The notes under the pieces are model-generated. The model was given only the letters and a program-made list of their open reading frames with translations, searched no databases and was not told where the DNA came from. A stretch of 64,000 nt of DNA from Hymenobacter sp. BT188 (GTDB taxonomy: Bacteria; Bacteroidota; Bacteroidia; Cytophagales; Hymenobacteraceae): NCBI RefSeq assembly GCF_014333585.1, contig NZ_JACSCW010000004.1, positions 698,939-762,938 of the forward strand. The letters are read 5' to 3'. Positions 36,080-44,000 of the stretch are shown in pieces (position 1 is the first letter of the stretch; every line of letters starts with the position of its first letter). The position numbers and the translations under genes were made by a program.

Positions 36080-36880
36080 ATGCGTACACCGACTGCCTTC
36101 GCTTGCCTTTCCTTGAGTCTTTTATCCCTTTTTTGCCCCCCAGTAGCTATTCCTGCTGCCAAAGCTAAATCAACTGCGGATAACGCCCCGGAATCGGTTT
36201 TGAGTGAGAATCGGCGAGCTACCTACTTGGCGGCTTTTGAGCAGCATACGCTGCATACGTACGCTTTGGCAGGCCTCCCTGCATCCGGCCTTCCCCTCGA
36301 TGTGTATCGTCAGGCACTGATGGGCTATTATCAGCTTCAGAAGCGCGGCTTGGCTAATCCAGCCAAAAACACCCTTACTATCATCGATTTCAACCGTTCT
36401 AGTCGTCTGAAGCGTCTGTGGGTTATTGATTTGCAGAAATCACGGGTAGTTCACCATACATTGGTCGCCCACGGTATAAACACGGGTCAGGAGTTTGCGC
36501 AGGCTTTTTCTAATCGAGTAGGCTCGGAGATGAGCAGCCTGGGTTTTTACGTGACGAGTCAGACCTACACCGGTAAGCACGGCTTGTCCCTGCGTCTGCG
36601 CGGCGTAGACCCAAGCTACAATACGAATGCTGCCAGCCGTGCGGTAGTAGTGCACGGCGCCGAGTATGTGTGCGAGGAATTCGTGCAACGCCACGGTCGG
36701 CTCGGGCGCAGCCAGGGTTGCCCCGCGCTGCCCATGAAAGAAAGCAGTGCTATCATCCGAACTATAAAGGATGGCACAGTACTGTTTGCGCACGCGCCTT
36801 CCGGCGTGCACTACGATTCCGACTGGCTCGAGCTAGATCCGGCCTTGCAAGCTTTTGCTCAGGTGAAAGGATTAAACTAG
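36080..36880 (+). CDS. Murein L,D-transpeptidase catalytic domain family protein
   Basis: A 266-residue exported protein. After an N-terminal hydrophobic signal (MRTPTAFACLSLSLLSLFCP), a YkuD-like catalytic domain shows LWVIDLQKSRVVHHTLVAHG, GKHGLSLRLRGVDPSYN, then RAVVVHGAEYV and GRLGRSQGCPALP, giving the His and Cys of the H...GxSxGCPA active site. This belongs to the branch typical of Bacteroidota and proteobacterial envelope proteins. The ATG at 36080 gives the signal peptide; an in-frame TTG at 36029 is less likely. Terminator at 36892. Confidence 0.88.
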   Translation: MRTPTAFACLSLSLLSLFCPPVAIPAAKAKSTADNAPESVLSENRRATYLAAFEQHTLHTYALAGLPASGLPLDVYRQALMGYYQLQKRGLANPAKNTLTIIDFNRSSRLKRLWVIDLQKSRVVHHTLVAHGINTGQEFAQAFSNRVGSEMSSLGFYVTSQTYTGKHGLSLRLRGVDPSYNTNAASRAVVVHGAEYVCEEFVQRHGRLGRSQGCPALPMKESSAIIRTIKDGTVLFAHAPSGVHYDSDWLELDPALQAFAQVKGLN

Positions 36881-36891
36881 CTGATAACTCA

Positions 36892-36943
36892 CGTCACTAA
36901 AAAAGCCCCCCAGAACTAATTCTGGGGGGCTTTTTTAGTGACG
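36892..36943. terminator. Extended-arm terminator (GCCCCCC pair)
   Basis: CGTCACTAAAAAAGCCCCCC ... GGGGGGCTTTTTTAGTGACG, arms extending seven bases beyond the A/T tracts. It serves the gene at 36080 and the convergent 36971 gene. Confidence 0.9.
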
Positions 36944-36970
36944 GGTTACTTTTCGAAAGCAGAATATCGG

Positions 36971-37165
36971 CTAGGCTCGGTCGCTGGTGGTTTTCACCAA
37001 GTTGATGCCTGCGAAGAAGAAAATAAGGCCTACGATGAAAGGTACCAGACTGTTGATCTTGCTAAGATTCACGCCGGCTATTCCTAAAAAGCCTAAAGCG
37101 GCGTAAATAATGCCGATAATACCCAGAATGGTAAGGATGGCGCCGAAGGTGCGTTTCTGATTCAT
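36971..37165 (-). CDS. Small two-helix membrane protein (64 aa)
   Basis: MNQKRTFGAILTILGIIGII, then YAALGFLGIAGVN and a second helix NSLVPFIVGLIFFFAGINLV, ending in a short charged tail. I recall similar short uncharacterised Bacteroidota proteins starting MNQKRTFG; function unknown. ATG at 37163-37165. Divergent from the M48 protease gene. Confidence 0.72.
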   Translation of the reverse strand: MNQKRTFGAILTILGIIGIIYAALGFLGIAGVNLSKINSLVPFIVGLIFFFAGINLVKTTSDRA

Positions 37166-37350
37166 AAAAGAGGGAGATTAGGGAGTACAACTGAACAAGA
37201 GGAACCGGTTGCGAACCAGTTTTGCGCCTGATACGCTAACCAAGGCAAATTGGGTGCCTCTCTGTAGCAACCCTGCTGCTGAGTGCGCGTTAGAAGCCCG
37301 TCGGCTCACATTAAAGCCGCGTTTTCCCTCCCCTAATTCTCCCTACTACC

Positions 37351-38163
37351 ATGAGAGGAAGCCTTCGTTATTTGATTGCCCTGGCTGTTGCCGCCTTTTC
37401 CTTTGTAACCTACTATTGCAACCGCCAAACGAACCCGGTGACCGGCGAGGTGCAGCACGTAAACATGACCACTGAGCAGGAAATCGCGCTCGGTTTGCAG
37501 GCTGCCCCCCAGATGGCTCAGCAATACGGTGGTCTGCACCCTGATCAGCAGGCCAGTGCTGCCATAAAACGCATTGGCGCCGCGCTAGTCCAGTCATCCA
37601 AAGCTGATCAGTCGCCCTACAAATTCGATTTTCATCTGCTGGCCGATGAGCAGACCATCAACGCGTTTGCCTTGCCCGGCGGGCAAGTATTTATTACGGC
37701 CGGCTTGCTGAAAAACATGAAGACGGAAGGACAGGTGGCTGGCGTGCTGGCCCACGAGATTGGTCACGTCATTGGCCGCCATTCCGCTGAGCAGTTAGCC
37801 AAATCGCAGCTGACGCAAGGCTTGGCCGGTGCCGCTACTATCGCCGCCTACGACCCGGATAGTCCCGGTAGCTCCATTGGCAAAGCGGCCGTAGCAGCGG
37901 CTATTGCGAAGGTAGTTTCCTTGCGCTTTGGACGTGAAGATGAGCTCGAATCAGACCGCCTGGCTGTGCAATACACCGCCGATGCCGGCTACGACCCCCG
38001 CGCCATGATTCAAGTAATGGAGATTCTGGCGCAGGCCGGTGGCCAAAGCCGCGGCCCTGAGTTTATGAGCACCCACCCCGATCCGGGCAACCGCGTAGGC
38101 GTACTGGAAAAGGAAATTTCGGAGCGCTTCCCCAGTGGCGTTCCCAGCGGATTGAAGCAGTAA
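37351..38163 (+). CDS. M48-family zinc metalloprotease
   Basis: A 270-residue peptidase. The N-terminal hydrophobic segment (LRYLIALAVAAFSFVTYYCN) ends in a Cys and may be a lipoprotein signal or membrane anchor. The zinc site is VAGVLAHEIGHVIGRHSAEQ (HEIGH near residue 134) with the third ligand in GREDELESDRLAV; DEQTINAFALPGGQVFIT is another M48 hallmark. Related to BepA/HtpX-type envelope proteases, but without the TPR tail of BepA. ATG at 37351. Hairpin terminator at 38183. Confidence 0.93.
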   Translation: MRGSLRYLIALAVAAFSFVTYYCNRQTNPVTGEVQHVNMTTEQEIALGLQAAPQMAQQYGGLHPDQQASAAIKRIGAALVQSSKADQSPYKFDFHLLADEQTINAFALPGGQVFITAGLLKNMKTEGQVAGVLAHEIGHVIGRHSAEQLAKSQLTQGLAGAATIAAYDPDSPGSSIGKAAVAAAIAKVVSLRFGREDELESDRLAVQYTADAGYDPRAMIQVMEILAQAGGQSRGPEFMSTHPDPGNRVGVLEKEISERFPSGVPSGLKQ

Positions 38164-38182
38164 TTACCTAATCCTGAACAGG

Positions 38183-38244
38183 AAAGGAGGAGACGTAAGG
38201 CGGAGTTCAGGAAACTCATTATCCGCCTTCGTTCTCCTCCTTTT
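38183..38244 (+). terminator. Long hairpin terminator after the M48 gene
   Basis: AAAGGAGGAGA...AAGGCGGA pairs with TCCGCCTT...TCTCCTCCTTTT, with an inner GAGTT / AAACTC stem. It lies 19 bp past the stop and ends 20 bp before the next ATG. Confidence 0.85.
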
Positions 38245-38263
38245 ATTCTTAAAACCTATTGCA

Positions 38264-39175
38264 ATGGCTGCTGAATCAACGCCCCACCTGCATTCGCTGC
38301 TGTTTGTCCTCAATCCGATTTCCGGCGACATCGATAAGCAGAATATAGAAACCACCATCACCGATTTCTGCTCGCAGCGCGGCCGCCGAGCCGAGTTTTT
38401 TCATACTTCCGGCGAAAACGACCTTGACAAGCTCAAGGCGCACCTAGCAGCCAACTCCTACGATGCTGTATTTGCCGCTGGAGGCGATGGCACCGTGAAC
38501 TTGGTAGGCGAGGCGCTACTGGGGGGCAAAATTCCGCTGGGAATACTGCCCTTGGGCTCCGGCAATGGGTTGTCCAAAGACCTAGGCATTCCGCAGGATA
38601 TGAACGGCGCTTTGGATGTGATTTGGCAGCACAAGCTGCGCGCTCTGGACACCCTTCACGTGAGTGGGAATTTTTCGGTTCACCTAGCCGATCTGGGTTT
38701 TAATGCGCTGGTAGTGGAGCGATTTTGCAGCGGTGACACGCGCGGGCCGGGCGCTTATATTCGGATTGCCTTGCAGGAATACCTCAGCTACGAGCCTGTT
38801 ACTTACCGCATCGAAACCGACCGCGAACAGTTTGAAGGGCCAGCGTTTATGCTCACTATTGCCAACGCCAGTACCTTCGGCAGCAACGTGGTGATTAATC
38901 CCGACAGCCGCCTAGACGACGGCGAGTTCGAACTCTGTCTGATTGAGCCATTTCCCGCCACGGCTTCCTTAGGCATTCTATATCATCTCTATACCGATGC
39001 CTTCGATACGTCGGTGTATACGCGCCGCTTGCGCTGCCGCCGCGCCAGCATCCAAGTGCCGGGGCAGCCGCGAGTACTCGTACAGGTTGATGGTGAACCC
39101 CTGGAGTTGGATACACCAGTTGAGGTAGAGATTAATCCGCGGAGCTTGCAGGTGCTGACGCCCGCGCTGGAGTAG
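38264..39175 (+). CDS. Diacylglycerol kinase-family lipid kinase (YegS/DagK type)
   Basis: A 303-residue DAGK-catalytic-domain protein. The N-terminal half has LFVLNPISGDIDK, the nucleotide loop FAAGGDGTVNLVGEALLG near residue 70, and LGILPLGSGNGLSKDLGIP. The C-terminal beta-sandwich includes DGEFELCLIEPF and VQVDGEPLEL. It likely phosphorylates a lipid such as diacylglycerol or a sphingoid base; Bacteroidota make sphingolipids, so either is possible. Its last 44 bp overlap the 3' end of the convergent phosphoesterase gene. Confidence 0.9.
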   Translation: MAAESTPHLHSLLFVLNPISGDIDKQNIETTITDFCSQRGRRAEFFHTSGENDLDKLKAHLAANSYDAVFAAGGDGTVNLVGEALLGGKIPLGILPLGSGNGLSKDLGIPQDMNGALDVIWQHKLRALDTLHVSGNFSVHLADLGFNALVVERFCSGDTRGPGAYIRIALQEYLSYEPVTYRIETDREQFEGPAFMLTIANASTFGSNVVINPDSRLDDGEFELCLIEPFPATASLGILYHLYTDAFDTSVYTRRLRCRRASIQVPGQPRVLVQVDGEPLELDTPVEVEINPRSLQVLTPALE

Positions 39176-40403
39176 ACGCGGCGCCAGAAATGCCCCCCAG
39201 CCCAGCTAGCAAGCGGCGCCGAAATGGTTCAGGGGCGCGTTCGGTACCGTCGGCGTTGCCGGGCTCTAGCGTGCGTAGCCAGGCTTCACCGTTTTCGTAG
39301 AAATCCAAGGTAAAGAACCCTTTGTGCTCGTGGGTGAAGGTCGCTTTGCCGCCTTTGCCTACATACGCCGTTTTGCTGCCCGAGCCACTAACTAGGTAAT
39401 GACCATTCTTGTAAGCAAAGTATTGCAGGTTATGGTCGTGGCCGGCGGCGTAGATGATATTTGGGAACTGATGCAGCACGCGCAGCAGGCGGCGGCGCAT
39501 TTTGCGGTAGCGCGGGTGAGCCATGTCCTCCTCCGCGCCCACCACCCGCCGGTACATCGGAAACAGGGAGCCCACACCCGGCAGGGGTACATATGCCCGC
39601 TTGTGCACAGCCGTGAGGGGAAATACGTGCTGCTTGGTCGTGAACTGCCCGCCGTGCATCGCATTGGAGTAAAGCGGGTGGTGCCCGGCTACCACAATCT
39701 GCTGATGGCGGTTGGCTTCCAGCAAGAGCTGTAATTGTTGGAAAGGCATACGGCTATCCGTAGCCTTGCAGCCATAAGCTGCCCCAAGGGGGCGCGTGCC
39801 GTGCTGCACCCACCACTGCGTATTGAGCACCACGAGTAGCAGATTATCGGCCAGCTGCACAGTTACAGGGTCGGGGCAGCCGCCGGGGGGCAAATATTGG
39901 GCAGCGGGCAAGTGTTCCCGCACGTATGCTTCCTGGCGCAGCAGATACTGAAAACCGTCGCTGCGGCCTTTGTTCCAATCGTGGTTGCCACTCAAAAACA
40001 CTACCCGGCCGGGGTAGCGCAAGGCATCGAGCTGGATATCTAAGCGTCGCTCAGCGGCCGCCCGACCGATGGACGTTTCAGCGGGCAAGCCTGTCGGGTA
40101 CACATTATCGCCAAGAACAACCACCGTACTATTGGCGCCAGCTTCTTCCAGCCAACTGTGCAGTAGGTTCAATACCGGGTCGCGGCCATCGGTGGCTACG
40201 GCACCTAAGTCGCCAACCAAGGCAATGCGGTGGCGCAGCGGCGACGCCGGGTCGGGTTGGTGCTGCTCCCAGTCGCGCACGGCCGGAGCTATATATGGCA
40301 AGCGCCGATAGCGGCGTTCCTGCAAATAGCGCCACAGCAGCCACGCCACCAGCACCAGGTTGATACCCAGCAGAATGTAGAAAAGAAGGGTAGGAGTTGG
40401 CAA
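39132..40403 (-). CDS. Membrane-anchored calcineurin-like metallophosphoesterase
   Basis: A 423-residue protein. One N-terminal membrane helix (LLFYILLGINLVLVAWLLW) precedes a phosphoesterase domain with IALVGDLGAV, VVLGDNVYPTGLP, VVFLSGNHDWNKG, VVAGHHPLYSN and IIYAAGHDHNLQYF, that is, the D, GDN, GNHD/E, H and GHxH metal-ligand motifs in order. The tail is Ala/Ser-rich. Substrate unknown; the catalytic part is probably extracytoplasmic. The only in-frame start near the front is a TTG at 40403. It shares 44 bp with the lipid-kinase 3' end. Confidence 0.88.
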   Translation of the reverse strand: MPTPTLLFYILLGINLVLVAWLLWRYLQERRYRRLPYIAPAVRDWEQHQPDPASPLRHRIALVGDLGAVATDGRDPVLNLLHSWLEEAGANSTVVVLGDNVYPTGLPAETSIGRAAAERRLDIQLDALRYPGRVVFLSGNHDWNKGRSDGFQYLLRQEAYVREHLPAAQYLPPGGCPDPVTVQLADNLLLVVLNTQWWVQHGTRPLGAAYGCKATDSRMPFQQLQLLLEANRHQQIVVAGHHPLYSNAMHGGQFTTKQHVFPLTAVHKRAYVPLPGVGSLFPMYRRVVGAEEDMAHPRYRKMRRRLLRVLHQFPNIIYAAGHDHNLQYFAYKNGHYLVSGSGSKTAYVGKGGKATFTHEHKGFFTLDFYENGEAWLRTLEPGNADGTERAPEPFRRRLLAGLGGISGAASTPARASAPASSAD

Positions 40404-40598
40404 AGCAAATAATCAGATGTACAGGAGCTTATACGCACCACTGGCAGCGTAGTATAGAAGCATCTGGATTGAGTAAGTGTTTCAGGTAAGTTTTCAGGAT
40501 CAAAGCATAAGCCCGGTTCCCTGAAAGCTGGCGCGTGGAGTCAATTTCTTCATTGAAACTTACTTGAAGCCTTTATAACTCCTTTCAACTAAATACAT

Positions 40599-40648
40599 CA
40601 AAAAAGCCCCCCGACAACCTGTTAATAGGTTATTGGGGGGCTTTTTTA
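40599..40648. terminator. Intrinsic terminator after the LytTR regulator gene (GCCCCCC pair)
   Basis: AAAAAAGCCCCCCGACAACCTGT ... ATAGGTTATTGGGGGGCTTTTTT. The loop also pairs (AACCT / AGGTT). It lies 25 bp past the regulator stop on the minus strand. Confidence 0.88.
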
Positions 40649-40672
40649 ATAGGCAACGACTAAGCTACCTAA

Positions 40673-41428
40673 CTATTTCCAGCGACTGATAAACTGGTCG
40701 AAGGCTTCGCGGTATCCGTCGCTGACGGGAATGGTTTCGGCCCCTATTTGCACCGCGCCGCGTCCGATGGCAGTAATATGTTGCAGCCCTACAATGTAGG
40801 AGCGATGAATGCGCATAAACTGCCGGGCCGGTAACCGCTCCTCCAATGATTTCAGGCTCATCAGCGACAACAAAGGCCGGGCCTCACTGCGGCGGTGTAC
40901 TTTCACATAGTCCTTTAGGCCCTCTACGTACAGAATGTCCTGATACGGAACGCGCACGAGCTGATACTCGACTTTCAGATAAAGATAATCTTCCTCTGGC
41001 GCCGGTACAGATGAGGCATTTGGAGCAGGTGAGGAAGACGGCTGCTTAAGGGCAGCGTAGGACTGCGCTTTTTGCGCAGCCCGTAAAAACTCCTCGTACG
41101 TGAACGGTTTCAGCAGATAATCAAGCGCATCTACTTTGTAGCCTTCCAGGGCATATTGATTGAACGCCGTTGTAAATACCACCCGCGGCCCGTTTCCACC
41201 CGGCCCTCGATCTAGCACACGCGCCAGCTCCAGGCCGTTCAAGTCAGGCATTTGAATATCCAGAAAAAGCAAGTCGACTGGCGTGGGTTGGTGCTGTAAG
41301 CCTCGAAGCGCCGCCACCGCACTGCTATAAGTGCCCACGAGCTGCAGAAACGGCGTTTGCTCGATAAAGTGACTAACCAGCTTGAGGGCCAGTGGTTCGT
41401 CGTCGACGGCAATGCAGGTAAGCGTCAT
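40673..41428 (-). CDS. LytTR-family response regulator
   Basis: A 251-residue regulator. The receiver domain (1-120) has IAVDDEPLALKLVSHF, phosphorylated Asp in DLLFLDIQMPDLNGLEL, TTAF and DYLLKPFTYEEFL. The LytTR DNA-binding domain (about 145-250) has DILYVEGLKDYVKVH, SLKSLEERLPARQFMRIHRS and VQIGAETIPVSDGYRE. It is separated from the upstream kinase by 9 bp, so the pair is one operon. Target genes are not visible. ATG at 41426-41428. Confidence 0.94.
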   Translation of the reverse strand: MTLTCIAVDDEPLALKLVSHFIEQTPFLQLVGTYSSAVAALRGLQHQPTPVDLLFLDIQMPDLNGLELARVLDRGPGGNGPRVVFTTAFNQYALEGYKVDALDYLLKPFTYEEFLRAAQKAQSYAALKQPSSSPAPNASSVPAPEEDYLYLKVEYQLVRVPYQDILYVEGLKDYVKVHRRSEARPLLSLMSLKSLEERLPARQFMRIHRSYIVGLQHITAIGRGAVQIGAETIPVSDGYREAFDQFISRWK

Positions 41429-41437
41429 AGCAAAGGG

Positions 41438-42541
41438 TTAGCTTAGGCGAAGCAGTAGGTGCACTTGGTATTCGTGCTCGGGCGTTTGCTCCGTCACGGT
41501 CAGCGTGTGGCGGTTGGGATACAGCAACTCAAGCCGCCGCCGGGTGTTCACTAGTCCAATGCCGCTGTTCTCATCCAAGGCCACCGGCCGATCCGCGAAT
41601 ACGCTATTTTGCACGGTTACTTCCAAAGTTTGAGGCGTCGGCTGCTGTACAGTAATGCGTATACGACTGGGAGCCAGTGTGCTCACGCCGTGCTTAAACG
41701 CGTTTTCCACGAACGTAAGTAGGATCATGGGAGCAATCGGCGCCTCTTGCAGCGGGTGAGGGGTTGTGAACTCAATTTGGACGTTGTCGGTTAGGCGCAG
41801 CTGCATCAGGTCGATATAATCCTGCAAAAACTGCACTTCCTGACTAAGCTGCGCGGTGCCATGTTGGGTATCGTAGAGCACGTAGCGCATCATGCGGGAG
41901 AGACGGTGAATAGCTTCACGCGCCCGCTCTCCATCGAGCAGGGTGAGGGAATAGATATTATTGAGCGTGTTAAAAAAGAAGTGCGGATTGATCTGTGCTT
42001 TCAGCCAGGAGAGTTCAGTGGAAAGCTTTTCCTGCTCCAACGCTTGGCGTAGCTGGCTTTCACGCTGCCCGCGCTGCACGGCCGCAACGCTAGTGCCCAG
42101 CCCCACCACCAATAGCGTAGAAAGCACAACCGCCGGATTAACCCAACCCAAAATTCCCGATTGCGACCTTTGTGGCCCACCCGGCCCACGCTCGCGGGGA
42201 CCTAGCCCATAACTTTGGGGCACTTCTTGACGGAAGTTGCCGATTGAGGCTTCAAAATAGGTTTGCAAGCGACGGTGTGCCATTACCACCCCAAGTACGA
42301 CTATCACCACAAACCCGATGTAGAGCAGCACCCGGCGATGGTACAGGAGCCGGGGCACGGCCCAGTTACTGTTTAGATAAAAAATGCTCAGCGACGTAAC
42401 AAACAGCGCCGCTTGGAGCAGATAATAAGGTCTGCCTGACAATCGCCCTGCCGGCTGGGTGAACAACAGTACGCCCAACAGCACCCAAATGACGGCGTGC
42501 AGTAACCAGGTCTGGGCTTGACGCGGCATAAAAAAGGGCAT
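41438..42541 (-). CDS. LytS-type sensor histidine kinase (His_kinase/HATPase)
   Basis: The membrane part has four hydrophobic segments (LLHAVIWVLLGVLLF; YYLLQAALFVTSLSIFYL; VLLYIGFVVIVVLGVVMA; VNPAVVLSTLLVVGLGTSVA). The kinase core starts with the phospho-acceptor block LSWLKAQINPHFFFNTLNNI and ends in a HATPase with MILLTFVENAFKHGVS and GIGLVNTRRRLELLYP. No extracellular sensor domain of any size is visible. I chose the ATG at 42541; the frame is open to a TTG at 42619 with no membrane features there. A TTTTGCCCCCCAG word lies at 42650. Confidence 0.9.
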   Translation of the reverse strand: MPFFMPRQAQTWLLHAVIWVLLGVLLFTQPAGRLSGRPYYLLQAALFVTSLSIFYLNSNWAVPRLLYHRRVLLYIGFVVIVVLGVVMAHRRLQTYFEASIGNFRQEVPQSYGLGPRERGPGGPQRSQSGILGWVNPAVVLSTLLVVGLGTSVAAVQRGQRESQLRQALEQEKLSTELSWLKAQINPHFFFNTLNNIYSLTLLDGERAREAIHRLSRMMRYVLYDTQHGTAQLSQEVQFLQDYIDLMQLRLTDNVQIEFTTPHPLQEAPIAPMILLTFVENAFKHGVSTLAPSRIRITVQQPTPQTLEVTVQNSVFADRPVALDENSGIGLVNTRRRLELLYPNRHTLTVTEQTPEHEYQVHLLLRLS

Positions 42542-42692
42542 CCAGGGTGCTTTTGCTAAATAAACGTGCGCGCCGCTTGGCTTTGGGGCCAGCGGCGTGG
42601 GCAGAATAAACGTGTTCAAAGTACAGGGGTTGTCGGGTAATACTAGAGGCTGGGGGGCAAAAGTCAGCTCATCAAACCACTAGGAGAAGTTG

Positions 42693-43430
42693 CTAGGTCA
42701 TGGAGGCCTCCAGTTCAATAGCCACCACCACGGCCTCATTGCTCAACGCTTCCAGCTCCACTTCCGCTGTGTCCCACAAGGCGAGCCCGTCCTTCTCGTG
42801 CAACAGTCTGCCTTCCACCTCAAATGCTCCCGCCAGTACGAAAAGGAATACTTGAGAGGTAGGCTTTTTTAAGGTGTACAAGGTTTCCTGGCGGCCCGCA
42901 AATCGGCCGATACTCACCTTAAACGGAAGCGAAACGCCCGTCTGATCTGCTACCTGAACAGGAACTATCTGTTTTACCTCCACCAGTTGATTGGGTTGAT
43001 CCTGACAGTTGAAGGTAAATAGGCGGTTCAAAGCGCCTTCGGCCGTCTGGGGTACTCTTATCCAGAGGTGCAGAAAAGTAATCACCTCGTTATCATAGGG
43101 GTTCGCAAAGTGCAGGGTGCTGCCCGCAGGCACCGTTAGCAGGTGCATTTCTTCAACGTGGGTCAGGGCTGGTGTTTCCTGAAGGAGCCCAACTCTAACG
43201 GCCCCGGTTACAGGAATAATGAGCACATGGGTAGCTTCTGTTACCTTCAGGGTTACTTGCTGGCCGCCGCCCAGAGTTTCCTCATTCACGGCCTGTAGGT
43301 TGCCAAACGCCTGCTTATGCTCGTGTACATAGGCGCCAAACTGGAAGGTACTATAGCGCCGATATTGAGCCGTTTCGGCTGCTCCGCGCTGGTCGCCTAA
43401 GAATATCTTACCCGGTGTTTGCTTAATCAT
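42693..43430 (-). CDS. Pirin-like bicupin protein
   Basis: A 245-residue protein with two cupin-like halves. The first has STFQFGAYVHEHKQAFGNLQ, GGGQQVTLKVTEATHVLIIP and HLLTVPAGSTLHFANPY; the second (about 150-240) has FKVSIGRFAGRQETLYTL, VFLFVLAGAFEVEGRLLHEKDG and ALWDTAEVELEALS, like the C-terminal cupin of pirin/YhhW proteins. Canonical pirin metal ligands (several His) are mostly absent in what I can read, so enzymatic activity is doubtful. The ATG at 43430 lies one base after the upstream gene stop, implying coupling. Confidence 0.7.
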   Translation of the reverse strand: MIKQTPGKIFLGDQRGAAETAQYRRYSTFQFGAYVHEHKQAFGNLQAVNEETLGGGQQVTLKVTEATHVLIIPVTGAVRVGLLQETPALTHVEEMHLLTVPAGSTLHFANPYDNEVITFLHLWIRVPQTAEGALNRLFTFNCQDQPNQLVEVKQIVPVQVADQTGVSLPFKVSIGRFAGRQETLYTLKKPTSQVFLFVLAGAFEVEGRLLHEKDGLALWDTAEVELEALSNEAVVVAIELEASMT

Positions 43431-43431
43431 G

Positions 43432-43935
43432 TTAGTCGCGCGTTTGCAAGGAATAAATGGACAGAAAGGGAAGTAGTGAAAGTTGGTTCGTGAGTATTTC
43501 GCCCCCCACACCTGCTGCCTCCGATACCAGGAGTTGCGTACCAATAGTGTCATGCCACATCAGCGGCTCTGAGTAGAAATTTATGGCTACCTGATGCCGG
43601 GCTTTATCGAGCAGGTCTGAGTTGATAATCTCGAACTGAAACTTGCTGAACTTCAGGAAGTGCCGGCCCAGGTTGTCGATCACGTCGGGCACTAGGCCGC
43701 CCAACTGCTGCACATAGCCCCGCACCGCCGCGCTTACCAGAAAGTGAAGCTGGTCGGCGCCGGGTGCGTAGTGCAGCAACTCGCCAAAGGAGCGGTATTT
43801 CTTCTCCTGATTCAATAGCTGCGCCTGCATCCGAAACTCCGTGTAGGTATCTTCAAACACCATTTTCTCCCACGGTCGGCTGGCGTTTGCGTCAATGATC
43901 TTGCGGTAGCACAGCGTAATCAGGCGGGTAGACAT
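43432..43935 (-). CDS. Hypothetical protein (167 aa), coupled to the pirin-like gene
   Basis: A soluble protein without signal peptide: ITLCYRKIIDANASRPWEKM, a helical middle (LLNQEKKYRSFGELLHYAPG, AAVRGYVQQLGGLVPDVIDN) and INFYSEPLMWHDTIGTQLLV. I do not recognise the family. The stop is one base from the pirin-like start, so the two are probably translated together and may act together. A CTGGGGGGCAAATTT word lies 41 bp upstream, between this gene and the dioxygenase. ATG at 43933-43935. Confidence 0.65.
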   Translation of the reverse strand: MSTRLITLCYRKIIDANASRPWEKMVFEDTYTEFRMQAQLLNQEKKYRSFGELLHYAPGADQLHFLVSAAVRGYVQQLGGLVPDVIDNLGRHFLKFSKFQFEIINSDLLDKARHQVAINFYSEPLMWHDTIGTQLLVSEAAGVGGEILTNQLSLLPFLSIYSLQTRD

Positions 43936-44000
43936 GCAAGGAAAACTATACCGTTATAGAACCCCATTTTGGTCTCTGGGGGGCAAATTTGGGTGCCGCG

